Both the position numbers and the translations under genes were made by a program. A model generated the notes under the pieces. That model was not told where the DNA came from. It searched no databases and saw only the letters and a program-made list of their open reading frames with translations. From contig NZ_BORW01000024.1 in the NCBI RefSeq assembly GCF_018333375.1, positions 1 through 64,000 on the forward strand: a DNA stretch of 64,000 bases. The letters run 5' to 3'. Positions 28,601 through 37,524 of the stretch are shown here, piece by piece. Position 1 is the stretch's first letter; every line of letters begins with the position of its first letter. Source of the stretch: Paenibacillus cookii (GTDB lineage Bacteria; Bacillota; Bacilli; Paenibacillales; Paenibacillaceae).

Positions 28601-31600
28601 TGTCCGCCGCCTGAATGGACAGCGTATGGGTTCCGCCCTTCATCGCTCCCGAAGAGGTGCGGTACGGAAGCTCGACCGGTTTGCCGTCCAGATTTACCGT
28701 CACCTTGTCCACGCCTGCCAGGGCGTCTTTGATCTCGGCGTCGATGACGAATTCCCCGCGGTACTCCTTGCCTTCTTCCACCGTCGGCCGGATGGTCGGA
28801 GCGGTATTGTCCACGATGACGTTCGACGTGATTTGTTCCTTGCCGTCCGAAACGGTCACCCGGTGAGCGCCGTCCGGCACGGTCGACGTATCCCAAGCGT
28901 ATGCCTTGGCTTTCAGATGTTCCGGCTTCAGGTCGAAGTGAAACCCGATCGATTCGCTTTTGCCTGCGGAATCCCCCATCTTGATCTGCTTTTCCTTTTC
29001 GGCATAGGCAGGATCCCAAATTTCGGTGCCGTCGGCCAGCAGCAGCCGGACGTTTTTGATTTCGAAATCGTCTTTGTTTTCTTCCGGACGTTTATCGAAC
29101 GGCGATGTTTTGGAGCCGGCCCGGATGTAGATGACGTTATCGCCCGCCGCCAAACGGTCCGCGCTGATCGGGAAAGACAGCGTCGTATAAGACGTGATCG
29201 GATCCATGAAGGTATACAGGATCGACTTGTCTTCCAGCTCCGGCGGCCCCATCGTCACCGCGTTTTTGAAATAATAATCGACGTTGACGGCATCGAAAAC
29301 GAAATAAGCGTCATGCTCAAGCCCGCCAAACGTGCTGCCGTCGGGCACTTTGGTCCCGTCGATGCTTAACTCGACGTCTGCGGCTTTACCGGCTTCCGCG
29401 GTTCCTTTGATCGTACGGACGCCTTTCAAAATTTCCTGGTCCTTCACGTTCAAGCGGAGCGGGGCATCGCTTACGCCTCCGGCAACGTCCACTTTCGCGA
29501 TCGCCGATTTCGTTTCGTTCACCCCGTCGGACGCGACGAAATAATATTCGATGTATTTCCGTCCGATCAATTCGGCCGAACTCAGCTTATAGCGGTAAAG
29601 CATATCGTTAAAATCTTCCGTCAGGCGATGCCCCGTAAAATTCGGCTGCTTGTCCGAACGAACAAACACTTCGAACGAGGTCACCTCATGATCGTCCTTG
29701 ACGTCTGCTTTGATCTCAAGCCCTTTGGACTGATCTGCCTCCGTTACGCCCGTGACGTCCGTTACCGTCGGCGGGACCGTGTCGGCTTCGACATGAACCG
29801 GCTCGGCGGGAACCTGCGCTGCCGTCACGGAACCGGGCGAAGGCGCGTCCTGGCCCGATGCGGCTTTGATCATGACCGCGCTGCCGTTCACCGGGTAGCC
29901 GAAAACAATCGCCTTGTTTTCTTTCGTTTCATCGCCTTTCGTCCCGCCTTCATACATCAGATCCGCGTCGTAATAGGCGGCTGAAACTTCCTTGCCGGTA
30001 TTCGTTTTGATCACGACCGCCCGTCTGCCGGAGTTAGCCATCCCGTCGCTTTGGATCGTCTGCAGCGTTTCCCCCGGAATCAGGTTCGTTTTGTAAAATT
30101 GATTAAAATCATGTTCCGTGTATGCCGTATTGGCGCTGTTTTTGATCCAAAAAACGACGGACTGCTGCGGTTGAATCTTAAAATCCGGATTTACGGACGA
30201 CCACTCCACGTCGGCTCCCGGTCCTTTGTCCGGATACCGGTAATATATTTTGTAATTTTTGAAATTTACCGGCTGATCGGAGTTGTTGTACACCTCGATG
30301 TATTCGTACGCGTCCGTCGAAGTGCCCGGTACGTTGGCCGTGTTCGGCACCAGCTCGGTCACGAGCAGCACGGGCGCCTTGGCCGGATGAAAAGGCTCCA
30401 TGCGGACTTGGGTCGCGTAAGGTTTGTCGAGCTGGCCCGCTTGAATGCGGTACTGCAGCGTCGGCTCGGCCAGCGCGGCCGCAGGAATCGTCGCCGTGTA
30501 ATCCCCCGTATTGCCGGAGTCAGTCATCGTCGTCACGGTGTATCTCGCCTGGGACGGCGTTTTGTAAAGCAGCTTTACGGCAGCTTTGGAACCATCCGCA
30601 TTCGTGCCCGGGTTTTGCACGCGGGCTTTGACTTCGTAATCCGCGGCATCCACAACGTCGGCCGGTACATGAGTGATTACCGTTTGTTTTCCTTCTTCAA
30701 TAACCGGAGGCACCGCTTGCGAAGGATCGATCGTCCCCGGCGTAGCCGCCGTTTTCCCCGATTCCTCCGTTACGGTCATCAGCGTGCTGCCGGCAACCGG
30801 ATGTTTGAAAAAGATCCCCATATTGGGCTGGACATGCTGCGCTTCGTAAGCAGCCGATACGATCGTGTCGCCGCTGCTGCTTTTGATCGCCAGCGTTCTG
30901 GCGTCTTTGTTCGCCATCCCGCCGCCGCCCTGAATTCGGAACAGGTTGACGCCTTCAACCAGGTTCGTTCCGAAATTGGCGTTGAACTGATCCGCCGTTT
31001 CCTGGGCGTTTTTGCCGTTCATGATCCAAAACACGACCGGCTGGCGGGCCGGGATGATGATGTCGGTTCCCGGATCGGGCGTCCATGGCTCGCTATTATT
31101 GTAAAAAAACGAATAATCCTTGAAGTTCACGTCCTGATCCGTGTTGTTGTATACCTCCACGAATTCGTAAGCGTCCGTGCTCGTTCCCGGCAGGTTGGCC
31201 GTATCCGGCACCATTTCCGTGATCAGCAGCGCCGGCGCAGCGGCCGATGCCGCGAGCTCCTTCGGCTGAGCGGCTTGAATGGCCGCGGAATACGAAACCG
31301 TCCGAATCACATTTGCCCCGGAGTCCAAAATGTTGATCGAATAGTCCAATCGGCGCCCGATCAGCGCCTCGCCCGGAATGTCTCCGATGTATGTATCCGG
31401 CTGCTGCCCCGCCGGTTTCAGTTCGACCGGAGCAAAGGGTTGGCCGTCCACCGCATAACGGATTTGCCCGCTCCATGGTTGATCTGCGCCGTAGACGACG
31501 GCGGTCACCGTATAATTCGTCTTCTCCGGCACCGATGCCGCCGGCGTATGCTCCAGACGAATCCCGCCCGGTTGTTCAGCCTGACTCTGTTGTCCCTCCT

Positions 31601-31751
31601 GCACGGCCGGGATCGGCTCGGCATGCGCAGCGGCGGTCGTCAAAATCCCGGGCGTTCCGGTCGTCAGCATCATTCCGCTTAGCACGGCGATCGAAACGCT
31701 CCGTCCAAGCTTCTTTTTCCTGTTCAATGCAGCCTGCAACTCCTTCATCAA
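25617..31751 (-). CDS. Giant SLH-anchored surface protein with lamin-tail and metallophosphoesterase domains
   Basis: The protein has about 2,040 residues and is exported. After a signal peptide (cut near AAAHAEP) come an Ig-like segment and a first lamin-tail domain (about 170-300, ITEMVPDTANLPGTSTDAYEFVEVYNN). A second lamin-tail domain (about 460-600) nearly repeats it. Several Ig-like modules follow, then a calcineurin-like phosphoesterase (about 1270-1540) with SDTQ, HTGDVVD, GNHDVD and SGHYHD. Three SLH repeats (about 1868-2044) should bind wall polysaccharide. The start is unsure: AAGGAG lies inside the ATG-start frame, and TTG 31727 (NRKKKLGRS) gives a cleaner signal peptide. The role is probably extracellular phosphate-ester or nucleotide cleavage. 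Confidence 0.87.
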   Translation of the reverse strand: MMKELQAALNRKKKLGRSVSIAVLSGMMLTTGTPGILTTAAAHAEPIPAVQEGQQSQAEQPGGIRLEHTPAASVPEKTNYTVTAVVYGADQPWSGQIRYAVDGQPFAPVELKPAGQQPDTYIGDIPGEALIGRRLDYSINILDSGANVIRTVSYSAAIQAAQPKELAASAAAPALLITEMVPDTANLPGTSTDAYEFVEVYNNTDQDVNFKDYSFFYNNSEPWTPDPGTDIIIPARQPVVFWIMNGKNAQETADQFNANFGTNLVEGVNLFRIQGGGGMANKDARTLAIKSSSGDTIVSAAYEAQHVQPNMGIFFKHPVAGSTLMTVTEESGKTAATPGTIDPSQAVPPVIEEGKQTVITHVPADVVDAADYEVKARVQNPGTNADGSKAAVKLLYKTPSQARYTVTTMTDSGNTGDYTATIPAAALAEPTLQYRIQAGQLDKPYATQVRMEPFHPAKAPVLLVTELVPNTANVPGTSTDAYEYIEVYNNSDQPVNFKNYKIYYRYPDKGPGADVEWSSVNPDFKIQPQQSVVFWIKNSANTAYTEHDFNQFYKTNLIPGETLQTIQSDGMANSGRRAVVIKTNTGKEVSAAYYDADLMYEGGTKGDETKENKAIVFGYPVNGSAVMIKAASGQDAPSPGSVTAAQVPAEPVHVEADTVPPTVTDVTGVTEADQSKGLEIKADVKDDHEVTSFEVFVRSDKQPNFTGHRLTEDFNDMLYRYKLSSAELIGRKYIEYYFVASDGVNETKSAIAKVDVAGGVSDAPLRLNVKDQEILKGVRTIKGTAEAGKAADVELSIDGTKVPDGSTFGGLEHDAYFVFDAVNVDYYFKNAVTMGPPELEDKSILYTFMDPITSYTTLSFPISADRLAAGDNVIYIRAGSKTSPFDKRPEENKDDFEIKNVRLLLADGTEIWDPAYAEKEKQIKMGDSAGKSESIGFHFDLKPEHLKAKAYAWDTSTVPDGAHRVTVSDGKEQITSNVIVDNTAPTIRPTVEEGKEYRGEFVIDAEIKDALAGVDKVTVNLDGKPVELPYRTSSGAMKGGTHTLSIQAADKAGNISEKTVNFNVPDENPLPPQLVSPKQGQTDVGAEANLTVKVQDPNQDPMNVTFYKGFKYDGSRVEGFTGYMNASVTEPPKEMAPAGEKAMNAEDYEKIGALDGKYLVNDSVEQFPYQRFEVKLDPSVKGTDRVEINWKGKSLAGRKVSLYAWSPTQGKWVQLDQVIAGKDDFELNAVVQAGEYANGQAIDVLVQDEIAVQAAAGGSKPEPESQDPYDFSFVWMSDTQYYSQSYPQIYQKIVNWIVDQKDKMNIKYVIHTGDVVDKSYQEYQWIEADKDMKVLEDARIPYGVLAGNHDVDHQNNDYTKFKQYFGEDRFKDNQVFGGSYDNNRGHYDLVSSNGNDFIIVYMGWGLGDKEIEWMNEVVSKYPERKAILCLHEYLLVSNNRAPIADQIFEKVVKPNKNVIAALSGHYHDAELKVDQLDDNGDGIPDRSVYQMLADYQGAPEGGLGYIRLMQFDMKNNKLHIKTYSPYLDDYNYYDPETDKGKDEFSLDLGLEPAAKRVATDYFGVKVYTDQQIGAQPNVPSGTETSVSWKGLPSNSYQQWYAKAEDGHSGSVLSDIWGFDTGAATGVPHPPGGGGNSGGPGNAGGNQGTHPGGSGPAKPPVAETGRGHLAIKPSSDGAYRADEQALEKAVATADNGKVIVELNGSADGDGESALYLPAGPVKKAKDGGLSIIVSAPGFTVTMPAASIPERLEAADQLVLRLDTAMNDGIKQKLGASLNASKDYVHAGLVYSLRLILVKGQTETEIAVFGGPITIERSLTAEQQKQLQSDYAGVYLLGREPVYKGGSFRGGTVSFAADAPGAYAVLEYRKQFEDVKGYWAEEYVAKLAAKHLVQGVDANHYQPGRQVSRADFITLVMRGAGQHASDTQPSFTDVPADAYYAAAIAQASKLGIVQGSGGNFRPQAPISREEAAVILAKASGLYGKMQGGSAKANFADLDQVSTWAQEAVERVNELGLMTGKGNLRFDPKGNVTRAEMAKMVYMLLNH

Positions 31752-31859
31752 CGTATTTGACCCAACAAGTCCATTGTATGAAGGTTGTGTTAGCCGGATA
31801 TTACGGCAGCGTAAAGCGGTGGTTAATCTGGTTAAACAAACGTTAACACAGGAATATAT

Positions 31860-32498
31860 CTAATAAAGCCGTTTTTCGTAGCTTTCGGCCAACGATGCCC
31901 GTACCTCTTCCGTGGACAACCTCAGCTTGCCGGCGTGGGCGGCGATGATGGCCGCCGGATCGGGAAGCGATTCCGCCTCGGGCCAAGCATCCGTTTGCCA
32001 CAGCCGGGATCTTTTGAACGCTTTCGCGCAATGGATGTAGCACTCTTCCACTTCGACCGCGATGCCTGCGGCGGGAGTTTTGCCGTGCGCGGACATCCGC
32101 TCCATCAAATCCGGATCGCGGACGATGCAGGCCTTGCCGTTGACGCGCAGCGTCTCCTCCAAGCCGGGGATGACGAAAATGAGCCCGATGCGCGGATTTT
32201 CCAACAGATTGCGGAGCGAGTCGTATCTTCGGTTGCCCGGACGTTCCGGCAGAATCAAATGATGTTCGTCCAGGATGTATGCAAAACCGGGAGCATCGCC
32301 CCGCGGCGAACAGTCGCATGAACCGTCCGCGCCGCTGGTGGCGACAAAAACGAGCGGAGACAACGAAATGAAATGCCTGCAGTGGCGGTCAAGCGAAGCG
32401 ACGATCTTTTGGTTAACGAGTTCCCGGGGTTTGCCCGCAAGCTGTTCGAGCTCCTCTACGGAGCGAATGACATGCTGAAACTTTTCCAATGTAAACAC
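31860..32498 (-). CDS. PPOX-type FMN-binding flavoprotein (pyridoxamine 5'-phosphate oxidase-like, MSMEG_1061 type)
   Basis: The 212-residue protein has the split-barrel flavin fold with ISLSPLVFVATSGADGSCDCSPRGD near residues 45-70 and RYDSLRNLLENPRIGLIFVIPG in the middle. A conserved KAFKRSRLW segment follows near residue 160. This matches the MSMEG_1061-family FMN-dependent PPOX proteins, small redox enzymes of unknown substrate. It is cytoplasmic. The start sits behind a GGAGG-like site (CCGGAGGTG). Confidence 0.83.
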   Translation of the reverse strand: MFTLEKFQHVIRSVEELEQLAGKPRELVNQKIVASLDRHCRHFISLSPLVFVATSGADGSCDCSPRGDAPGFAYILDEHHLILPERPGNRRYDSLRNLLENPRIGLIFVIPGLEETLRVNGKACIVRDPDLMERMSAHGKTPAAGIAVEVEECYIHCAKAFKRSRLWQTDAWPEAESLPDPAAIIAAHAGKLRLSTEEVRASLAESYEKRLY

Positions 32499-32603
32499 AC
32501 CTCCGGATTTATTATAAAGCAGCGGGTGCCGCTCATTGACTAAAAAGAAAAAACAGGTGCTTTACGAAAATGCATCCGATATAAAAAACGCCCGGCGAAC
32601 GGC

Positions 32604-32630
32604 AAAAAAACCGGAGAAAGCTCCGGCTTT
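32604..32630 (-). terminator. Terminator of the MerR gene
   Basis: CCGGAG and CTCCGG pair around a 4-base loop and are followed by TTTTTTT on the minus strand, directly after the MerR stop. Confidence 0.85.
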
Positions 32631-32643
32631 TGTTTGGGTGCCT

Positions 32644-33381
32644 CTATTTTCGACGATCCGCGTATTCGCTCATGGCGTCCCGCATGAAGGCGGCAAGCCC
32701 TTCGCCGAACCGGTCGATGTTTCGCGTAAAACGTTCATCGTCTACGTACATTTGTCCAAGCCCTTTGAACGCTTCCAGCGAATAGCTGCCCATCCGGTTC
32801 AGGAACTTGTACCATTCGCCGATCGCCTCCTGCGCTTCATCGGATGCCGGGGACGTATGCCGCAGATCCGCAAGCTTGCGGTAGATGGCGTTCATGCCCT
32901 CTTTCAGCTGTTTTTGTTCATCCCCGGAAAGGCTGCCGAGCTTGGCCTTGGATGCATCCACCGCCTGATCCCCCCAGCGTTTTCTCGCTTCTTGTTCATA
33001 CGGGTTGGTGCTGAAGTCAAACCCCGCAAATTTTTCCCGATTCGACATGTCGATCTCTCCCTTTTCGTGTTTCATCGTTTTCTCCAGGGTTTCGATCATC
33101 CGCTCCAGCCGGGACCGCTTTTCCAGCAGGAGCTTGTGGTGAAGCTCCATCGCCTCCATCCGGTTAAAATCCGGGCGGCTCACAATCTCGCGGATTTCCT
33201 TCAGCGGGAAGCCCAGCTCCCGAAAGAACAAAATTTGTTGAAGCTTCGCCAAATCCTCGTCGGTATATACCCGGTAACCGGCTTCCGTCGTTCGGCTCGG
33301 ATGCAGCAATCCGATTTCGTCATAGTGGTGAAGGGTGCGTACGCTGATCCCTGCCAGTTCGGCGACTTCCTTAACCATCAT
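32644..33381 (-). CDS. MerR family regulator with TipAS antibiotic-recognition domain
   Basis: The 245-residue protein has a MerR winged helix (VKEVAELAGISVRTLHHYDEIGLL), a dimerisation helix, and a TipAS domain (about 110-240) that starts near REKFAGFDFSTNPYEQEARKRWG. The order matches Mta/TipAL regulators, which bind drugs and activate efflux or their own genes. The MEME-type linker from residue 82 (LLLEKRSRLERMIETLEKT) is coiled. The start is ATG 33381 or 33378 behind GGAGGAG. The promoter region at 33390-33430 is shared with nothing obvious. Confidence 0.88.
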   Translation of the reverse strand: MMVKEVAELAGISVRTLHHYDEIGLLHPSRTTEAGYRVYTDEDLAKLQQILFFRELGFPLKEIREIVSRPDFNRMEAMELHHKLLLEKRSRLERMIETLEKTMKHEKGEIDMSNREKFAGFDFSTNPYEQEARKRWGDQAVDASKAKLGSLSGDEQKQLKEGMNAIYRKLADLRHTSPASDEAQEAIGEWYKFLNRMGSYSLEAFKGLGQMYVDDERFTRNIDRFGEGLAAFMRDAMSEYADRRK

Positions 33382-33577
33382 GGATGTTCTCCTCCTTTTT
33401 GTTCACTATAAAGAATAACGTAACGTGAGGGTCAACAAACAAAACGTCCGCTCCGCCTCTCTGTGATTTTATGGCCTGTCCATGATATCATAGAAAGGAA
33501 TCGCACCATACATATGATGTTTCATTCGACGGAGGAGTTTCCAAGCATCCCCGACAATAAAAAAGGAGCTGACGAAT

Positions 33578-34813
33578 GTGAAACAGGAAATCATGGAACG
33601 TTTTATTTCCTATGCCAAAGTGGAAACGCAATCGAACGAGGAAAGTCCGACTTGTCCTTCCACGCCGGGTCAATTGAACCTCGCCCGCATGCTGGTCGAT
33701 GAGCTGAAAAGCATCGGGATGCAGGAGGTGACCATGGACGACAACGGTTACGTCATGGCGACGCTGCCTTCCAATACGGACCGCGACGTGCCGACGATCG
33801 GTTTTTTGGCGCATGTCGACACCGCTACCGACTTCACGGGGGCCGGCGTGAACCCGCAAACGATCGAAAATTACGACGGCGGCGACATCGTCCTGAATTC
33901 CGAGCTGAACGTCGTGCTGTCGCCGAAGCAATTTCCCGAGCTGCCCGCCTATAAGGGACATACATTAATTACGACGGACGGAACCACCCTCCTCGGGGCC
34001 GACGACAAAGCAGGCATTGCCGAAATCATGACCGCCATGGCTTACCTGATCCAACATCCCGAGATCAAACACGGCAAAATCAGGGTGGCGTTCACGCCTG
34101 ACGAGGAAATCGGCAGGGGTCCCGAAAAATTCGACGTCAAAGCGTTTGGGGCGGATTTTGCCTACACCATGGACGGCGGCCCGCTCGGCGAGCTGGAATA
34201 CGAAAGCTTCAACGCCGCCAAAGCGAGCATTACGATCAAAGGCACCAACGTCCATCCCGGCACGGCCAAAAACAAAATGGTCAACTCGATCAAAATCGCC
34301 ATGGAGCTGAACGGCATGCTTCCGGCCGAGCAAGCTCCCGAGCATACGGAAGGATATGAAGGCTTCTATCACCTGCTGAGCCAAAACGGCGATACCGAGC
34401 GCACGAAAATGGAATATATCATCCGCGATTTTGACCGCACGGAATTCGAAAACAAAAAGGAAAACCTGAAGCGGATCGTGAAGCAGCTGCAGGAGAAATA
34501 CGGCGAAGAACGGATCGTGCTGGAGATGCGCGACCAGTATTACAACATGAAAGAAAAAATCGAACCCGTCAAAGAAATCGTCGACGTCGCTTATGAAGCC
34601 ATGGAAAGCCTGGGCATCAAACCGATCGTGAAACCGATCCGCGGCGGCACGGACGGCTCGCAGCTGTCCTACATGGGGCTGCCGACGCCGAACATTTTTA
34701 CGGGCGGCGAAAACTACCACGGGAAATTCGAATACATTTCGGTGGACAACATGCTCAAAGCGGTTCGCGTGATCGTGGAAATCGTTCAACGCTTTGAACG
34801 TCGCGGCGCATGA
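33578..34813 (+). CDS. pepT: Peptidase T (tripeptide aminopeptidase)
   Basis: The 411-residue M20 peptidase removes the N-terminal residue of tripeptides in the cytoplasm. Zinc-binding parts are visible as GFLAHVDTATD, LLGADDKAG, FTPDEEIGRGP and the closing Gly/Asp-rich IRGGTDGSQLSYMGLPTPN. The GTG start at 33578 follows AAAAGGAGCT by about 8 bases. Its stop overlaps the next start as ATGA, so the methyltransferase is translationally coupled. Confidence 0.93.
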   Translation: MKQEIMERFISYAKVETQSNEESPTCPSTPGQLNLARMLVDELKSIGMQEVTMDDNGYVMATLPSNTDRDVPTIGFLAHVDTATDFTGAGVNPQTIENYDGGDIVLNSELNVVLSPKQFPELPAYKGHTLITTDGTTLLGADDKAGIAEIMTAMAYLIQHPEIKHGKIRVAFTPDEEIGRGPEKFDVKAFGADFAYTMDGGPLGELEYESFNAAKASITIKGTNVHPGTAKNKMVNSIKIAMELNGMLPAEQAPEHTEGYEGFYHLLSQNGDTERTKMEYIIRDFDRTEFENKKENLKRIVKQLQEKYGEERIVLEMRDQYYNMKEKIEPVKEIVDVAYEAMESLGIKPIVKPIRGGTDGSQLSYMGLPTPNIFTGGENYHGKFEYISVDNMLKAVRVIVEIVQRFERRGA

Positions 34814-35649
34814 TGCAGATCCCCGAAGGCAACCGTCAAAGCAATGTCGACCGTTTCTCCGGCTACAAGGATTTGTATGACCAGCACCGGCCTCGCGCGC
34901 CGCGCGAAGCCGTCCGGATCCTGACGGGATATTTGCGGCATAAGCCCCGCCTCGTTCTCGATGTCGGCTGCGGCACCGGGCTGTCCACTTTCGCATGGAA
35001 AAACGATGCGGAAACGATCGTCGGCATCGAGCCGAACGACGATATGCGCAGCAAGGCGGAAGAAAAGCTGCGCGCGCTGCAGGCCGAAGACGCTGACGCA
35101 GGCAGGATCCGATTCTTGAGCGGGTACTCCAACAAGCTGGAATTTCCGGACGATTCCGCGGATTTGATCACCTGCTCCCAATCCTTCCATTGGATGGAGC
35201 CCGTCAGCACGCTTGCGGAAGCAGCCAGGGTGCTGAAGCCGGGCGGCATTTTTGCCGCTTACGATTGCGACTGGCCGCCTTCCGCTTCCTGGGAGGCGGA
35301 ACAAGCGTACATGGAACTTTTGAACAAAGCCGACCAACTGCTGAAGGAACGCCAGAATAAGCAGGACCAGGCGTATAAACGGGACAAGGAATCGCATCTG
35401 GCCTGCATTCAGCAAAGCGGCCATTTCCGTTACGCGCGGGAAATCGTGTTCCATAACCGCGAAACATGCGACAGCAAGCGGTACATCGGCCTTGCACTGA
35501 GCCAAGGAGGGCTTCAAACCGTCATCAAGCTAGGTTTTACCGATTTGGATGACGAGTTGGAGCGTTTCCAAGCGCTCGTGAAGGAATATTTCCAGGATCG
35601 TACGCTGGAGACGCTGTTCAGCTACAGAATGAGAATCGGCATAAAATAG
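34810..35649 (+). CDS. Class I SAM-dependent methyltransferase, coupled to pepT
   Basis: The 279-residue protein has the SAM motif VLDVGCGTGLSTFAW (about residues 44-58), acidic motif II IVGIEPNDDM, and motif LITCSQSFHWM near residue 120. It resembles UbiE/TAM-type methyltransferases. It begins inside the stop of pepT (ATGA overlap), which suggests coupled expression, though no functional link to peptide breakdown is known. The substrate is unknown. Confidence 0.82.
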   Translation: MMQIPEGNRQSNVDRFSGYKDLYDQHRPRAPREAVRILTGYLRHKPRLVLDVGCGTGLSTFAWKNDAETIVGIEPNDDMRSKAEEKLRALQAEDADAGRIRFLSGYSNKLEFPDDSADLITCSQSFHWMEPVSTLAEAARVLKPGGIFAAYDCDWPPSASWEAEQAYMELLNKADQLLKERQNKQDQAYKRDKESHLACIQQSGHFRYAREIVFHNRETCDSKRYIGLALSQGGLQTVIKLGFTDLDDELERFQALVKEYFQDRTLETLFSYRMRIGIK

Positions 35650-35685
35650 TCGGGGGCGGGCCGGTTTCGCCCATCGGGCAATGAC

Positions 35686-35731
35686 AAAAAGGCGAAAAAC
35701 AAGATCCTTGCATCTTGCTTTCGCCTTTTTT
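35686..35731 (+). terminator. Terminator of the pepT operon
   Basis: AAAAAGGCGAAA pairs with TTTCGCCTTTTT, with an inner CAAGAT/ATCTTG stem, followed by a T-run. Confidence 0.85.
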
Positions 35732-35835
35732 GCATGAGCGGGAACTGGAACGGAGCTGCTTCAAGCGGAGCACTTTAGGCGTAATGCGCGACGTTCGCCT
35801 GTGAGGCGGCTGCCCGGCACGCCGCCCCGCACCGG

Positions 35836-36987
35836 CTACACCTGCCTCTGCAGCATGATGAGCCGCATGACGTTTTCAGCCGCGCGCTCCAAATTGTCCT
35901 CTCCCTGGCGCAGCGCCGCCTGAAGATCACACGCGCCGGAAAGTATGCCGAATACGGCTCCGATTCCTTGTTCGTACAGTCCGTCGATGCCTTCGCCGAT
36001 CCGGCCGGCAAACGCGATGACGGGTTTATGATGTTTTGCGGCCACTTTCGCCACGCCGGCGGGCGTTTTGCCGAACCGGGTCTGGCCGTCGATGCTGCCT
36101 TCCCCCGTCCAGACCATGTCCGCCATTTTGACTTTCTCCTCGAGTCCCGTCAGCCGGGCGACCAGTTCAATGCCTTTTTCCAGCTTTCCGTTCAAAAACA
36201 CCATCAGTCCGGCGCCCAAGCCGCCCGCGGCCCCCGCGCCGGGCACATCCGCGATATCTTGGCCCAGCTCCCGGCGGATGACGTCGGCATAATGCCTCAA
36301 ATTCCCATCCAGCATGGCTGCCGCCTCGGGCGTCGCACCTTTTTGCGGACCAAACACATGGGACGCGCCTTCCGGGCCGCACAGCGGATTCGTCACGTCG
36401 CAAGCCACCCGGATCTTCACCTTCCCGATTCTTGGATCGAGTCCGCTTAGATCGATGCGGGCCAGCTTATGCAGCTCCCCTCCTCCGGGCCCAAGCGGCA
36501 GCCCGGCTTCGTCGAGCAGCCTGCCGCCGAGCGCTTGAAGCATCCCCGCTCCGCCGTCATTGGTTGCGCTGCCTCCGATTCCGATCAGCAGGTTGTCGAT
36601 CCCATGATCCAGCGCAGCTTGAATGAGCTGTCCGGTCCCATAGGTCGTCGTCAGCAGCGGATTTCTCTCCGATTCATGAATCAGGCCGATGCCGCTGGCG
36701 CTCGCCATCTCCAGCACGCCGGTTTTCCCGTCGCCGGAAATCCCGTAATAGGCCTCCACTTCACGGCCTAACGGTCCTTGGACCTGGAGCGGATACAGCG
36801 TCCCTCCCGTCGCATCCACGATGGACTGCGTGGTACCTTCCCCGCCGTCGGCCATGGGGACATGAAAACAGCGCACGCCCGGGTTCACGCGCCGGATTCC
36901 GCGCTCCATCGCCGCGCAAGCCTGCTTGGCAGTCATGCTTTCCTTAAAAGAATCCGGCGCAAGCACGATCGCCTTCACATCGTTCAT
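35836..36987 (-). CDS. glxK: Glycerate kinase
   Basis: The 383-residue enzyme phosphorylates glycerate for serine or glyoxylate metabolism. The family signature APDSFKESMTAKQACAAMERG opens the protein, followed by PMADGGEGTTQS, GIGGSATNDGGAGMLQALG and GEGSIDGQTRFGKTPAGVA. Length is normal. ATG 36987 is chosen because AGGAGG sits just upstream; the ATG at 37041 lacks a ribosome site. It is a lone gene with a short gap from the ThrE pair upstream. Confidence 0.92.
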   Translation of the reverse strand: MNDVKAIVLAPDSFKESMTAKQACAAMERGIRRVNPGVRCFHVPMADGGEGTTQSIVDATGGTLYPLQVQGPLGREVEAYYGISGDGKTGVLEMASASGIGLIHESERNPLLTTTYGTGQLIQAALDHGIDNLLIGIGGSATNDGGAGMLQALGGRLLDEAGLPLGPGGGELHKLARIDLSGLDPRIGKVKIRVACDVTNPLCGPEGASHVFGPQKGATPEAAAMLDGNLRHYADVIRRELGQDIADVPGAGAAGGLGAGLMVFLNGKLEKGIELVARLTGLEEKVKMADMVWTGEGSIDGQTRFGKTPAGVAKVAAKHHKPVIAFAGRIGEGIDGLYEQGIGAVFGILSGACDLQAALRQGEDNLERAAENVMRLIMLQRQV

Positions 36988-37071
36988 TTGGCGTCCTCCT
37001 CCCGTTTCTAACTCATATGGCATCGAGCATGCCATGCCCAAAGCCTCTCCAGAACAAGATCTTCCGCGGTT

Positions 37072-37518
37072 TCATGACGATTTGTTAGCACGGATCTTCC
37101 GGATGACCTGGTTGGTCACCTCGGACAGCAGCAGGCCAAGCGCAATCGCGCCGGACATCATGAATGCGACCGCTCCCGACTGCACCGCCTGGTCGTATTG
37201 GTTTTCGACCGCGCTTCGCATCGCGTCATACGCCAATCCGCCGGGAACGAGCGGAATAATGCCCGACACGCTGAAAACGATGATCGGTTTCCGGTATTTT
37301 TTCGCAAAAAAGTAGCTGATCATCGTGACGCAGTAAGCGGCGACGACCGTTGCCGCAAGTTTTTGGATGCCGATATCCTGGAGCCATATGTACAGCACCC
37401 ACCCCACCATGCCCGCCAGCCCGCACTGCCAAAGCGCTTTTCTGGGGGCGTTAAAAATCATGCCGAATGCGGCGGATGCGATGAAGCTCGTGACGGTTTG
37501 TTCGATATAATACATCAT
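37072..37518 (-). CDS. Threonine/serine exporter family, small subunit (ThrE C-terminal half)
   Basis: The 148-residue membrane protein has about five hydrophobic helices and the family motif GIIPLVPGGLAYDAM (about residues 84-98). It corresponds to the C-terminal membrane half of ThrE (PF12821/YjjB type). In this arrangement the two halves are separate genes that form one exporter for threonine, serine or succinate. It starts 7 bases after the stop of the larger subunit. Confidence 0.85.
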   Translation of the reverse strand: MMYYIEQTVTSFIASAAFGMIFNAPRKALWQCGLAGMVGWVLYIWLQDIGIQKLAATVVAAYCVTMISYFFAKKYRKPIIVFSVSGIIPLVPGGLAYDAMRSAVENQYDQAVQSGAVAFMMSGAIALGLLLSEVTNQVIRKIRANKSS

Positions 37519-37524
37519 GACCCC

